Positions 1 to 9,134 of a DNA stretch of 64,000 nucleotides are shown in pieces (the first letter of the stretch is position 1; every line of letters starts with the position of its first letter). The notes under the pieces were generated by a model, which did no database searches, had not been told where the DNA came from, and saw only the letters and a program-made list of their open reading frames with translations. Origin of the DNA: Bacteroidota bacterium (GTDB lineage Bacteria > Bacteroidota > Bacteroidia > UKL13-3); assembly GCA_040388375.1 (NCBI GenBank), contig JAZKBU010000007.1, positions 429,985 to 493,984 of the forward strand, given 5' to 3'. The position numbers were made by a program, and so were the translations under genes.

Positions 1-288
1 ATGAATGGAGCAAGCAAAAGTTTAATCAGGCAATCGTTTAAAGGAATAGTACCTGAACCTATTTTACAACAAAAAGGAAAATATGGCTTCCCTTCGCCTA
101 TTGATAATTTATTAAAAAACGATAAACGTAGCAAAGAATTATTTTACGATTTGGTTCCAACAAATCCTTTTATGAAAAAAGAGTTAGCTATTCAGTTAGG
201 TGATGATTTTTATAGTGGTAAAGCAGATTTAGGTTTATTCTGGCGTGCTTTATCATTTAGTGTGTGGTACAACAAAAACTTTGCATGA
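1..288 (+). CDS. AsnB-like amidotransferase, C-terminal fragment cut by window edge
   Basis: This is the last 95 codons of an asparagine synthetase-type protein. The segment with NGASKSLIRQ, then LQQKGKYGFPSP, matches the conserved C-terminal part of the family (G-x-SK-x-LIR ... K-x-GF-x-P), and the same block is present in the two complete homologues at 4096 and 7120. The ATG at base 1 is therefore an internal methionine and the gene begins upstream of the window. Its stop codon overlaps the ATG of the next gene (ATGA), which suggests translational coupling in a polysaccharide operon. Whether it makes asparagine or amidates a glycan cannot be told from the fragment. Confidence 0.8.
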   Translation: MNGASKSLIRQSFKGIVPEPILQQKGKYGFPSPIDNLLKNDKRSKELFYDLVPTNPFMKKELAIQLGDDFYSGKADLGLFWRALSFSVWYNKNFA

Positions 289-1307
289 AATTAAACTTGC
301 TTTATGTAGGCGATTTATGGACAGGCAGCACTGCTTTACAAAGGCTTGATGCACTAAAAACACTGAACTATAATATTGTTGAAATAGACTCGACACAGGT
401 TTTAAATAAAATACAACAATTACTTTTTCGAATAAGCTTTAAACTAAAATGGCCTATTGATTTTATTGGACTCAATAAAAAAATAATTGATACTATTAAT
501 CAACAAGCCTTTGATGTACTCTGGGTAGATAAAGGTTTATTCATTAAACCAGATACACTAAAACTAGCCAAACAAAAAGGCATAAAATTAGTAAACTACA
601 GTCCGGACGATATGATTAATAAAAACAATCAGTCCAATTACTATTTAGCAGCTATGCCTGTTTACGATGTACATGTAAGTACTAAATCGTATAACATGGA
701 AGAGTTAAAACAACTGGGTGCTAAAAAAGTTATTTTTAGCGACAAAGGTTTTGACCCGACATTACACCACCCTGTACAACCAACAGAAAGTGAATTGCGT
801 GAACTAGGTAGCTTGGTTGGCTTTATTGGTAGTTACGAAGATGACCGTGCAGAAAGTATAAAGTACTTATGTAAAAACGGTATTGAAGTAAGAGTATACG
901 GGTCAACTTGGGCGCATTTAAAAAATAAAATCCCTAATTTAATAGTCGATAGCAATAGTTACTTTCATAGAAGTTATGTTACCGTATTAAACTGCATTGA
1001 AATCAATTTATGTTTTTTAAAAAAACAAAACCGCGATTTACAAACCCAGCGCAGTGTTGAAATAACAGCTTGCGGCCGCTTTATGATTGGAGAAAGAACA
1101 GCAGAGCATTTGCGTTTATTTAAAGAAAACGAAGAAGCCGTTTATTTTGATAATGACAACAAAGAAGAACTGTTAGAAAAAGTGCGTTATTATTTAGATA
1201 AAAAAGAATTACGCGATAAGATAGGGCAAGCTGCAAGAGCGCGCTGCATTGAATCGAAATACGACATTAACAGCAGACTAGAACAAGTTATACATTCCAT
1301 TAACTAA
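285..1307 (+). CDS. CgeB-family glycosyltransferase
   Basis: A 340-residue protein resembling the CgeB/spore-maturation branch of GT-B glycosyltransferases. It starts with a beta strand LNLLYVGDLW. The C-terminal half has GFIGSYEDDRAESI, EITACGRFMIGERT and YFDNDNKEELLEKV, which correspond to the sugar-nucleotide binding half of this group. It probably adds a sugar to a lipid-linked glycan at the cytoplasmic face. The ATG at 285 was chosen because it overlaps the preceding stop as ATGA; an upstream in-frame GTG at 264 would add only seven residues of another gene's coding region. Acceptor and donor are not predictable. Confidence 0.78.
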   Translation: MKLNLLYVGDLWTGSTALQRLDALKTLNYNIVEIDSTQVLNKIQQLLFRISFKLKWPIDFIGLNKKIIDTINQQAFDVLWVDKGLFIKPDTLKLAKQKGIKLVNYSPDDMINKNNQSNYYLAAMPVYDVHVSTKSYNMEELKQLGAKKVIFSDKGFDPTLHHPVQPTESELRELGSLVGFIGSYEDDRAESIKYLCKNGIEVRVYGSTWAHLKNKIPNLIVDSNSYFHRSYVTVLNCIEINLCFLKKQNRDLQTQRSVEITACGRFMIGERTAEHLRLFKENEEAVYFDNDNKEELLEKVRYYLDKKELRDKIGQAARARCIESKYDINSRLEQVIHSIN

Positions 1308-1314
1308 TTAAACC

Positions 1315-2034
1315 ATGAATTATAAAAAAGCGGTATACGACTCATACCTCAGTTTTCATAATAAGCACTTATACGGAGCACCTTCTTTGGAAAGGTTTAA
1401 TGCCCACAAAGCTGTTAATGATTTTTACTTAAACCCATTTTTACCAAACAACAAACAGGCAGCTATTTTAGATATTGGCTGTGGCGATGGTAATTTGGTT
1501 TATTGGTTGCAACAAAAAGGCTACCAACAAGCACAAGGTGTTGATGTATCAGCCGAGCAAATAGAATCAGGTTTAGGTTTAGGTATAACCAATTTATTTA
1601 TTGGCGACTTAACCGGCTTTTTGCAAGACAAAGAGAACAAATATGATTTGATTATAGCCCGCGATGTATTTGAACATTTTACCAGACAAGATTTTTTTGA
1701 GGCTTTGATTGTAATAAAAAAAGCATTGAGTAAAAATGGAAAGCTGGTTATTCAGGTGCCCAATGGTGAAGGACTTCATTATACCAGTATATTTTTTGGC
1801 GATATAACCCACGAAATGGCTTATACCATGGGTTCATTGCGCCAGTTAACAATGGCTGCCGGATTTAGTCAGGTAAAAGTATTTCCAGTTAATCCTTACC
1901 CAAAAGGTATAAAAGGATTTATAAGAAGCACATTATGGAAATATAAAGTACTCGTTACCCGTTTTTGGCAAACAGTTGAACGTGGAGGTTCAAGTGGCAT
2001 ATTTACTGCTAATTTAATTGCGCAAATAGAGTGA
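1315..2034 (+). CDS. Class I SAM-dependent methyltransferase
   Basis: A 239-residue protein with the SAM-binding motif I ILDIGCGDGN at residues 51-60, an acidic motif II near VDVSAEQ, and a post-motif strand LIIARDVFEHF. Enzymes of this type in polysaccharide loci O-methylate sugars, or in some cases cap a chain. It lies 7 bases after the CgeB-like gene and its stop overlaps the GTG start of the next gene, so it belongs to the same operon. The methylated group is unknown. Confidence 0.82.
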   Translation: MNYKKAVYDSYLSFHNKHLYGAPSLERFNAHKAVNDFYLNPFLPNNKQAAILDIGCGDGNLVYWLQQKGYQQAQGVDVSAEQIESGLGLGITNLFIGDLTGFLQDKENKYDLIIARDVFEHFTRQDFFEALIVIKKALSKNGKLVIQVPNGEGLHYTSIFFGDITHEMAYTMGSLRQLTMAAGFSQVKVFPVNPYPKGIKGFIRSTLWKYKVLVTRFWQTVERGGSSGIFTANLIAQIE

Positions 2035-3014
2035 TAACCGTAGCTTTACTTTTTAGAGAAAAAAGACCTAACGGTTTTTCGATTGAAGAGATATTTAAAA
2101 CCATTGAACGGGAACTTGCACAACAGGTGGTGTTCAAAAAGTTTTATGTCAATAAATCAAAATCGAAATTCTGGAATATTAAAGCGGTAGCTAAAATAAA
2201 AGCTGACGTGTACCATATAACGGGCGATTGTAACTATTTGGCTTTAGGCATACCACCTGAAAAAACCATATTAACCGTACATGATATTGGCCATTATGAA
2301 AACACTTTAAGTGGTTTAAAAAAATGGCTTTATGGTTTGTTTTGGTTTAAATGGCCTTTACAAAAAGCCCATCATATAACGTGTATTTCTAATTTTACTA
2401 AAAGTAAGCTCATTGAGTATTTTAAAATTGATGCTGCTAAAATTAATGTTATTTATAATCCATACCCTGCATTATTCAAAGCCAATTTAAAAACATTCAG
2501 AACCAAAACACCTATTATATTACAAATAGGTGCCGGCCATAATAAAAATACTGCCCGATTAATTGAAGCCATAAAAGGTTTAGATTGTAAGCTATTGCTT
2601 ATAAACGGGCTCAATGAAAATATAGAAAAACAACTTAAACAAAATCAGATTTCATATATCAGTAAATCAAAATTATCATTTGATGAAGTATATGAAGCCT
2701 ACTGTTTTGCTGATATTGTATTTTTTGCTTCCACTTACGAAGGTTTTGGATTACCCATAGTAGAAGCCAATGCAACCGGAAGAGTTATTATTACTTCAAC
2801 CGTTGCTTCCATGCCCGAAATTGCAGGCGACTCTGCTTATTTAGTTAATCCATTAAGTGTGGAAGAAATAAGAACCGCTCTACAAAACATAATAGAAAAC
2901 GCAGACTTAAGAAGCCAATTAATAAAAAATGGTTTTGAAAACATTAAACGTTTTGAGTCGTACGAAATTGCAAACCAATATTTTCAATTGTATTGTAAAG
3001 TAGCACAAAAATGA
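2031..3014 (+). CDS. Glycosyltransferase family 4 (GT-B fold)
   Basis: A 327-residue retaining glycosyltransferase of GT4 type. The C-terminal donor-binding domain has the E-x7-E motif in STYEGFGLPIVEAN (about residues 233-246), followed by MPEIAGDSAYLVNP. An N-terminal acceptor half contains ILTVHDIGHYE. It starts at a GTG that overlaps the previous TGA; no better ATG lies nearby. Its own stop overlaps the next ATG (ATGA). It is one of a run of glycosyltransferases for a repeat unit or core oligosaccharide; sugar specificity is not readable. Confidence 0.85.
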   Translation: MITVALLFREKRPNGFSIEEIFKTIERELAQQVVFKKFYVNKSKSKFWNIKAVAKIKADVYHITGDCNYLALGIPPEKTILTVHDIGHYENTLSGLKKWLYGLFWFKWPLQKAHHITCISNFTKSKLIEYFKIDAAKINVIYNPYPALFKANLKTFRTKTPIILQIGAGHNKNTARLIEAIKGLDCKLLLINGLNENIEKQLKQNQISYISKSKLSFDEVYEAYCFADIVFFASTYEGFGLPIVEANATGRVIITSTVASMPEIAGDSAYLVNPLSVEEIRTALQNIIENADLRSQLIKNGFENIKRFESYEIANQYFQLYCKVAQK

Positions 3015-4093
3015 AATTATTAGTTTTATACGCAGAGTTAATGCCCTACAACATGGCTTGTTTTAAAAGTCTGGTGAATAATTGGGAGACAACTATTCAT
3101 GTAGTAAGGTGGGATAAAAAAGTATTAACTCCTTATCAACCGGAAAATATTGATGGTGTTACTTACTATAATCGTTCTGCTTTTTCATTAGAACAAATAA
3201 AATCTTTATACAACACACTCCAACCCGATGCCATTTTTGTAAGTGGCTGGATGGATAAAGACTATTTGAAAATATGTAAAATAGCCAAGCTAAATAAAGT
3301 ACCTGTTATAACCAGTGCCGACAGCCAATGGACAGGTTCCATAAAACAACGTTTAGGAGCCATTAGTGCTAAATTTTATTTTAAAAAGCTGTTTGATTAT
3401 ATCATGATTCCTGGTGCTTATCAATTTGAATTTGCCAAAAGAATTGGTTTTAAAAATAACCAGATTTTATTCAATTTATATGCCGGTGATGTTTCTTTTT
3501 ATTCAAAATTATACCAGGAACATTTACCACAAAAAACCAATCAATATCCCAAAAACATTCTTTTTTTAGGTCGCTTTGCCGATGTAAAAAATTGCAGGTT
3601 ACTCATTGATGCTTTTACAGAATTAACACATCCGCAAAAGGCAGCATGGAAAATATACTTTATAGGAAATGGACCGCTTGAAAAAGATATTCCCGTAAAC
3701 GATAATTTTAAAATATATCCTTTTATGCCACCACTAGAGTTGGTTAAAGTGTTACCGAAGATTGGGTTTTTTTGCTTACCGAGTAAAAAAGAACCTTGGG
3801 GGGTTGTAGTGCATGAAATGGCAGCTTACGGGTTGCCTTTATTGATATCAAACGCATGTGGCGCAGCAACAGCATTTGTAAAAAATGCATATAACGGTTT
3901 TACTTTCCAATCAGAAAACAAAGCATCATTACAATTTCAATTATTACAACTGTTTAATAAAACCGATGAAGAGTTACTGGCAATGGGCAAAAAAAGCAAC
4001 CAGTTAGCCAAACAAATACTACCCGATATATGGGCCAGTGAAATGGTTCATATTATGCAAACAAAAATAAACCATACTATAGAACAAGCGTAA
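3011..4093 (+). CDS. Glycosyltransferase family 4
   Basis: A 360-residue GT-B glycosyltransferase. Visible landmarks are ILFLGRFADVKNCRLLIDAF (start of the donor-binding domain), YFIGNGPLE, and the E-x7-E region SKKEPWGVVVHEMAAYGLP. The protein has no signal peptide or obvious membrane helix, as expected for a cytoplasmic or peripheral enzyme. It overlaps the preceding gene by 4 bases and is followed after 2 bases by an asnB-like gene, so it is in the same transcription unit. Confidence 0.85.
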   Translation: MKLLVLYAELMPYNMACFKSLVNNWETTIHVVRWDKKVLTPYQPENIDGVTYYNRSAFSLEQIKSLYNTLQPDAIFVSGWMDKDYLKICKIAKLNKVPVITSADSQWTGSIKQRLGAISAKFYFKKLFDYIMIPGAYQFEFAKRIGFKNNQILFNLYAGDVSFYSKLYQEHLPQKTNQYPKNILFLGRFADVKNCRLLIDAFTELTHPQKAAWKIYFIGNGPLEKDIPVNDNFKIYPFMPPLELVKVLPKIGFFCLPSKKEPWGVVVHEMAAYGLPLLISNACGAATAFVKNAYNGFTFQSENKASLQFQLLQLFNKTDEELLAMGKKSNQLAKQILPDIWASEMVHIMQTKINHTIEQA

Positions 4094-4095
4094 AT

Positions 4096-5940
4096 ATGTG
4101 CGGAATTAGCGGATACATCAATACCAACTTATCAAAAGAAAAACTACAAAACATGTTGCTTTGCATGAAGCACCGTGGGCCTGACGATGATGGTATATTT
4201 ATTTCGGCTAATGAAAAAGTGGGATTAGGACAAGTACGCTTAAGTATTATTGATTTAAGTATGCATGGCCACCAGCCTTTGTTTAGTGACGATGGAAACT
4301 GGCTTATCGTTTTTAATGGTGAGATTTATAATTTTAAAGATATAAAAGCAAAACTGCAAGCTGCAGGGCATGAGTTTAAATCAAACTCCGATACAGAAGT
4401 ATTGTTACATGCTTACCAAAAATGGGGTATTGATTGTTTACAGGAGTTGAATGGTATGTTTGCTTTTGCCATACACAATATCCGCGAAAACACCACTTTT
4501 ATTGCCCGTGACCGCTTTGGCGAAAAGCCATTGTATTACCAGCAAACGGCTGATAACGGATTTATTTTTGCTTCTGAAATACGTTCATTGCTGGCATCAA
4601 CAGTGGTTAAACCAAAATTAAACAGGGCAGTATTACCTGAGTTTTTAGCACAACAAACCGTACATTACCCCAATACACTCATTGAAAATGTATATAGTTT
4701 AGAGCCTGCTCACTATATATTAATTGATGAAAATACTTTTGAGAAAAAATGTTACTGGCAGGCACAAATTAATCCTGTTGAAATAAGCCATGAACAAGCA
4801 CTTAAGCAAGTAAGAGATTTATTTATAGACTCGGTTGATAAACGCTTAATCAGCGATGCTCCTTTAGGCGCTTTCCTTTCAGGTGGAATAGACTCTACTA
4901 TTTTAGTGGGAGTAGCAGCTAACATTAACAAAACAAAATTCAATACCTATACCGTAGCTTTCGATAATCCCGCATTTAAAGATGGCTACTATTCGCAAAT
5001 TGCAGCCAAACATTTTGGTACCATTCACCACGAAATAAAGTTAAGCTTAAACGATGTTTTGCATGAAATACCGCAGGCATTGCAAAGCATAGATCATCCG
5101 TCAGCCGATGGCGTAAACTCCTATTTGGTTTCAAAAGCAGTAAAACGTGCAGGCTTAAAAGTAGCCCTTTCAGGTTTGGGTGGTGATGAAATATTTGGCG
5201 GATACGCCAGCTTTAAGCAGCTATCAAACCTAGCCCAAAACAACAAATTTGTTAAACTGGTTCCTCAAGGCATTAGAAAAGGAATAAGCAATGCTGTTGT
5301 CAACACAAACTCAAGTATTAAACTGCAAAAAATAAGCGCTTACTTACAATCAGACTTAAGCATTGAAAGCAATTATACCATTACACGCCAATACTTTTTT
5401 AACAACCAGATAAAAGAGTTAAGTAAAAACAAATTTGCTGGCTATAATATTCCAAAAGAGAATATACCTCAAGCATACTCCTACTCTACTATTTCAAAAC
5501 TAGAGTTAGATTATTATATGCACGATGTATTGTTACGTGATACAGACCAAATGAGCATGGCAAACTCATTAGAAGTACGTGCACCTTTTCTCGACCATCG
5601 TTTACTGGAATTAGTACTTTCTATTGAAAACAGTTATAAAACTGACCCTAGAATAAATAAATCGTTGTTTGTAAAAGCCCTGATTGATTTTATACCGGAA
5701 GAATTATTATACCGTCCAAAACAAGGCTTTGTAATGCCTTTTGACAATTGGATGCGTAATGAATTAAACACCTACTGCAAACAAAAACTAACATACCTGA
5801 AAGAAAAGGATATATTTGATGCACATGCAATAGACCATTACTGGCAATGTTATCTGAACAAAACGGGCAATGTAAATTGGGCCCGTTTGTGGTTATTGGT
5901 AAGCCTTGCAAACTGGCTTGAAACAAATAATATTAACTAA
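4096..5940 (+). CDS. asnB: Asparagine synthase (glutamine-hydrolysing)-type amidotransferase
   Basis: A complete 614-residue AsnB-type protein. The mature N-terminus MCGISGY exposes the catalytic Cys of a class II glutamine amidotransferase domain (about residues 2-200), with RGPDDDG and FNGEIYN as glutamine-binding landmarks. The ATP-pyrophosphatase loop SGGIDS lies near residues 261-266 and GLGGDEIFGGY follows. AsnB makes asparagine from aspartate and glutamine, but AsnB homologues in O-antigen loci (such as WbpS) amidate uronic acids. Three such genes within 9 kb of glycosyltransferases favour the glycan role here, which is inference. The gene symbol denotes family. Confidence 0.85.
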   Translation: MCGISGYINTNLSKEKLQNMLLCMKHRGPDDDGIFISANEKVGLGQVRLSIIDLSMHGHQPLFSDDGNWLIVFNGEIYNFKDIKAKLQAAGHEFKSNSDTEVLLHAYQKWGIDCLQELNGMFAFAIHNIRENTTFIARDRFGEKPLYYQQTADNGFIFASEIRSLLASTVVKPKLNRAVLPEFLAQQTVHYPNTLIENVYSLEPAHYILIDENTFEKKCYWQAQINPVEISHEQALKQVRDLFIDSVDKRLISDAPLGAFLSGGIDSTILVGVAANINKTKFNTYTVAFDNPAFKDGYYSQIAAKHFGTIHHEIKLSLNDVLHEIPQALQSIDHPSADGVNSYLVSKAVKRAGLKVALSGLGGDEIFGGYASFKQLSNLAQNNKFVKLVPQGIRKGISNAVVNTNSSIKLQKISAYLQSDLSIESNYTITRQYFFNNQIKELSKNKFAGYNIPKENIPQAYSYSTISKLELDYYMHDVLLRDTDQMSMANSLEVRAPFLDHRLLELVLSIENSYKTDPRINKSLFVKALIDFIPEELLYRPKQGFVMPFDNWMRNELNTYCKQKLTYLKEKDIFDAHAIDHYWQCYLNKTGNVNWARLWLLVSLANWLETNNIN

Positions 5941-5967
5941 TAAGCTATATACTTTACAAAACATATT

Positions 5968-7116
5968 GTGAATTTACCCAAACCAAAAATTTTAGCTTTC
6001 TTCGATTTTTTCTTCCCTGCCTATAAATCAGGAGGGCCCGCAAGGTCTTCATTAGGCTTGGTGGAAACATTAGGAATGTATTATGATTTTGAGATTTTTA
6101 CCCGTAGTACTGACAAGGATTTTAAAGAGAAACTACAAGGCATTGAAAGTGCTAATTGGTGCGATGTAAAAGGGGCAAAAGTATTTTACTCAACCAATGC
6201 TATTCAAATACTAAAAGCTGCTAAAAAAGTAGAGTACGATGTGTATTACTTTAATAGTTTCTTTTCAGCAGCATACACTATTTTACCATTGCTGCTCATA
6301 TCGTTAGGCATACTACCCGAAAAGCCAATTATACTAGCTCCAAGAGGTGAATTTTCAGAGAATGCATTGGCCATTAAAAACTGGAAGAAAAAAATTTATC
6401 TAAAACTGTTCAACTCCTTTTTATACAACAAAGTTATTTTCCATGCTTCCTCTAATTTTGAAAGATGGGACATTATAAAAGCTACCCGGGTTAAATACTC
6501 ACAAGTACGCGTAGCACTTAATTTAAGGCCTATTTCAGAGTTTTCGGCCATACAATACAAACCCATCACCAAAGAAAGTGGTGAGTTAAAACTGGTGTTT
6601 ATTTCACGTATATCAGCCATGAAAAATATTGATTTTGCATTAAGAGTACTTAAAAACTGCAAAACAAATATTACCCTTGATATATATGGTATTGTTGACG
6701 ATAAAGCTTACTGGAGCGAATGCAAAACCTTAATAGCTGAATTACCTGCCCATATTAAAGTAGTTTACAAAAGCGAGGTTTCACAAAAAAATGTATTTGG
6801 TGTTTTACAAAACTACCATGTTATGTTTTTACCTACACGGGGCGAAAACTTCGGGCACTCCATATTAGAATCATTTATGGCCAATAGGCCGGCATTAATT
6901 AGCAATGTAACTATCTGGCGTAATTTAGAACAGCAAAAAGCCGGATGGGATTTAACCCTTCATGATGAAAACCTTTTTGTTCGTAAATTAGATGAACTGA
7001 ATGCAATGGATAATGACACCTATCAGCAGTTTGTTTCAGGTGCACACCAAATGGCACAAAACTATTTTTACGATAGTGAAAAAGTAAACGCTTATAAAAA
7101 ATTATTTGATTATTAA
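5968..7116 (+). CDS. Glycosyltransferase family 4
   Basis: A 382-residue GT4-type glycosyltransferase. The N-terminal half has the glycine-rich acceptor loop YKSGGPARSS, typical of these enzymes, and APRGEFSENAL in the middle. The donor-binding half shows FISRISAMKNIDFAL and the E-x7-E motif in TRGENFGHSILESF. The start is a GTG with 27 bases between it and the preceding stop; no ATG gives a full N-terminal strand (ILAFFDFFFPAY). It lies between two asnB-like genes, with only 3 bases to the second. Confidence 0.85.
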   Translation: MNLPKPKILAFFDFFFPAYKSGGPARSSLGLVETLGMYYDFEIFTRSTDKDFKEKLQGIESANWCDVKGAKVFYSTNAIQILKAAKKVEYDVYYFNSFFSAAYTILPLLLISLGILPEKPIILAPRGEFSENALAIKNWKKKIYLKLFNSFLYNKVIFHASSNFERWDIIKATRVKYSQVRVALNLRPISEFSAIQYKPITKESGELKLVFISRISAMKNIDFALRVLKNCKTNITLDIYGIVDDKAYWSECKTLIAELPAHIKVVYKSEVSQKNVFGVLQNYHVMFLPTRGENFGHSILESFMANRPALISNVTIWRNLEQQKAGWDLTLHDENLFVRKLDELNAMDNDTYQQFVSGAHQMAQNYFYDSEKVNAYKKLFDY

Positions 7117-7119
7117 GAT

Positions 7120-9030
7120 ATGTGCGGAATTGTTGGAATAGTTAGTAAAGAATCAGATCAGTTGATAGACAACTTGGTTCGCTCCATTGTGCATAGAGGC
7201 CCTGACGATTATGGTTGCTATAATGGCAATGGCATTTCATTGGGTCACAGACGTCTTTCTATTGTTGATTTAAGTCCTTTAGGGCATCAGCCCATGATTT
7301 CAGCCGATGATGATTATGTATTAATTTACAATGGTGAAATTTATAACCACAGTATTATAAGAGAACGTTTATCAGAAAAAGGCTACACCTTTAAAGGCAC
7401 AAGCGATACAGAAACACTTTTGTATGCTTACATAGAATACGGACCTAAAATACTCAATGAGTTAAACGGAATTTTTGCTTTTGCTATTTATTCAAAAAGT
7501 AAAAATGAACTCTTTATAGCCCGCGATCAGTTTGGCGTAAAGCCATTGTATTACATGGCCGAAAAAGATACTTTTTTGTTCTCGTCAGAGCTAAAAAGCT
7601 TAATAAAACATCCAACACTTAATAAAAGTATTGACCATACTGCTATTATGGACTATGTAAATTATTTATATAGTCCTGCAGAAAAAACACCCTTTTCGCA
7701 AATACAAAAAGTAGCACCCGGTCATTACATAATATACGATTTAAATACTCATACTTACAAGCAACACCAATACTACGATATTCCATTTACCGGAAAAGTA
7801 AATTCAGCAAGTTTGGAAGAGCTTAGTTTTCAGTTAGAGAAAAAACTATTTGATGCTGTTGAAAGGCAATTAATGAGTGATGTGCCGGTTGGCTTTTTCC
7901 TTTCAGGTGGACTTGATTCAAGCTTAGTAGCAGCTATTGCCCAACAGCTTAATCCTGATAAGCCACTGACTTGTTTTACTATTGACTCCGGTGAGGGAAA
8001 GGTAACCGAAGAAGGTTTTGCCAATGATTTACTATATGCTAAACTATTAGCCGATAAATTCAACTTTAACTTACATATAGTAGATGCTAAAGTTGATATT
8101 TTAAAAGACTTTGATAAAATGATTTGGCACTTAGATGAGCCACAAGCAGACCCTGCCCCGCTTAATGTATTAAACATTTGCCAGGCAGCAAGAGGCAAAG
8201 GAATTAAAGTTTTATTAGGCGGAACCGCGGGCGATGATTTGTTTTCGGGTTATAGAAGACACCAGGCTTTACATTACGAAAAACTTTTCACCTATATACC
8301 AAGCACATTACGAACAACAGCCAAAGATGTTAGCAAAAGGTTAGATGCATCAAAACCTATTAACAGGCGTTTAAGAAAGTTTTTGCATGATGCAGATAAA
8401 AGCAAATTAGAACGTATGGCAGGCTATTTTGCATGGCTGCCTTACGAAAATAATTTAAGCCTTTATTCGGATAAAGTAAAAAAAGAATTAAGTACCTACA
8501 GACCTAATCAAATATTATTTGACCTGTTAAGAAACATTCCAAACGAAACAGCAGACTTAAACAAAATGTTGTATTGGGAAATGAAAACCTTTTTAATGGG
8601 ACATAACCTGAACTATACCGACAAAATGAGTATGGCTGTTGGTGTTGAAGCACGTGTACCCTTTTTAGATTTAGAGTTGGTAAACTTTAGTACAACCATA
8701 CCCGACCACTTTAAACTGAAGGGACAAACAACTAAGTATATTCTAAAAAAAGTAGCTGAAAAATACCTTCCCCATGAAATTATATACCGCCCAAAATCAG
8801 GCTTTGGAGCACCGGTAAGGAAATGGATAACAGAAGACTTAGACGAGATGATTAAAGAAAGATTATCGCCTAATAAAATAAAAGCTCGTGGTATTTTTAA
8901 CGAAGAAGCCGTTTGGCAATTGATAAAAGACAATAAAGATGGTAGAATAGATGCCTCTTATACAGTTTGGAGCTTACTCTCCATTGAAAGCTGGATGCAA
9001 CAATTTGTAGACGGGGAAAAGTTATTTTAA
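7120..9030 (+). CDS. asnB: Second asparagine synthase (glutamine-hydrolysing)-type amidotransferase
   Basis: A 636-residue AsnB-type protein, clearly related to the one at 4096 but not a recent copy. Cys2 follows the initiator Met (MCGIVGIV), RGPDDYG and YNGEIYNH mark the glutaminase domain, and SGGLDS near residues 261-266 is the ATP-binding loop of the synthase domain. TAGDDLFSGYR and VEARVPFLD are also conserved. Glutaminase-derived ammonia would be transferred to an activated carboxylate. It could supply asparagine or amidate a sugar acid. It ends the first compact gene run; about 100 bases separate it from the next gene. Confidence 0.85.
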   Translation: MCGIVGIVSKESDQLIDNLVRSIVHRGPDDYGCYNGNGISLGHRRLSIVDLSPLGHQPMISADDDYVLIYNGEIYNHSIIRERLSEKGYTFKGTSDTETLLYAYIEYGPKILNELNGIFAFAIYSKSKNELFIARDQFGVKPLYYMAEKDTFLFSSELKSLIKHPTLNKSIDHTAIMDYVNYLYSPAEKTPFSQIQKVAPGHYIIYDLNTHTYKQHQYYDIPFTGKVNSASLEELSFQLEKKLFDAVERQLMSDVPVGFFLSGGLDSSLVAAIAQQLNPDKPLTCFTIDSGEGKVTEEGFANDLLYAKLLADKFNFNLHIVDAKVDILKDFDKMIWHLDEPQADPAPLNVLNICQAARGKGIKVLLGGTAGDDLFSGYRRHQALHYEKLFTYIPSTLRTTAKDVSKRLDASKPINRRLRKFLHDADKSKLERMAGYFAWLPYENNLSLYSDKVKKELSTYRPNQILFDLLRNIPNETADLNKMLYWEMKTFLMGHNLNYTDKMSMAVGVEARVPFLDLELVNFSTTIPDHFKLKGQTTKYILKKVAEKYLPHEIIYRPKSGFGAPVRKWITEDLDEMIKERLSPNKIKARGIFNEEAVWQLIKDNKDGRIDASYTVWSLLSIESWMQQFVDGEKLF

Positions 9031-9134
9031 TGGATTAACTCCATTCAATTCCTGCAATACATTTTTACAATAAGTCATTTTAATTACAATAAACTATCTA
9101 CACAATCACCCTGCGTGATTAATAACTATTATTA

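Noticed and set aside
264..284. GTG at 264 as the start of the CgeB-like gene
   Set aside because: It lies inside the coding end of the upstream gene, and ATG 285 gives a clean ATGA overlap and an intact first beta strand.
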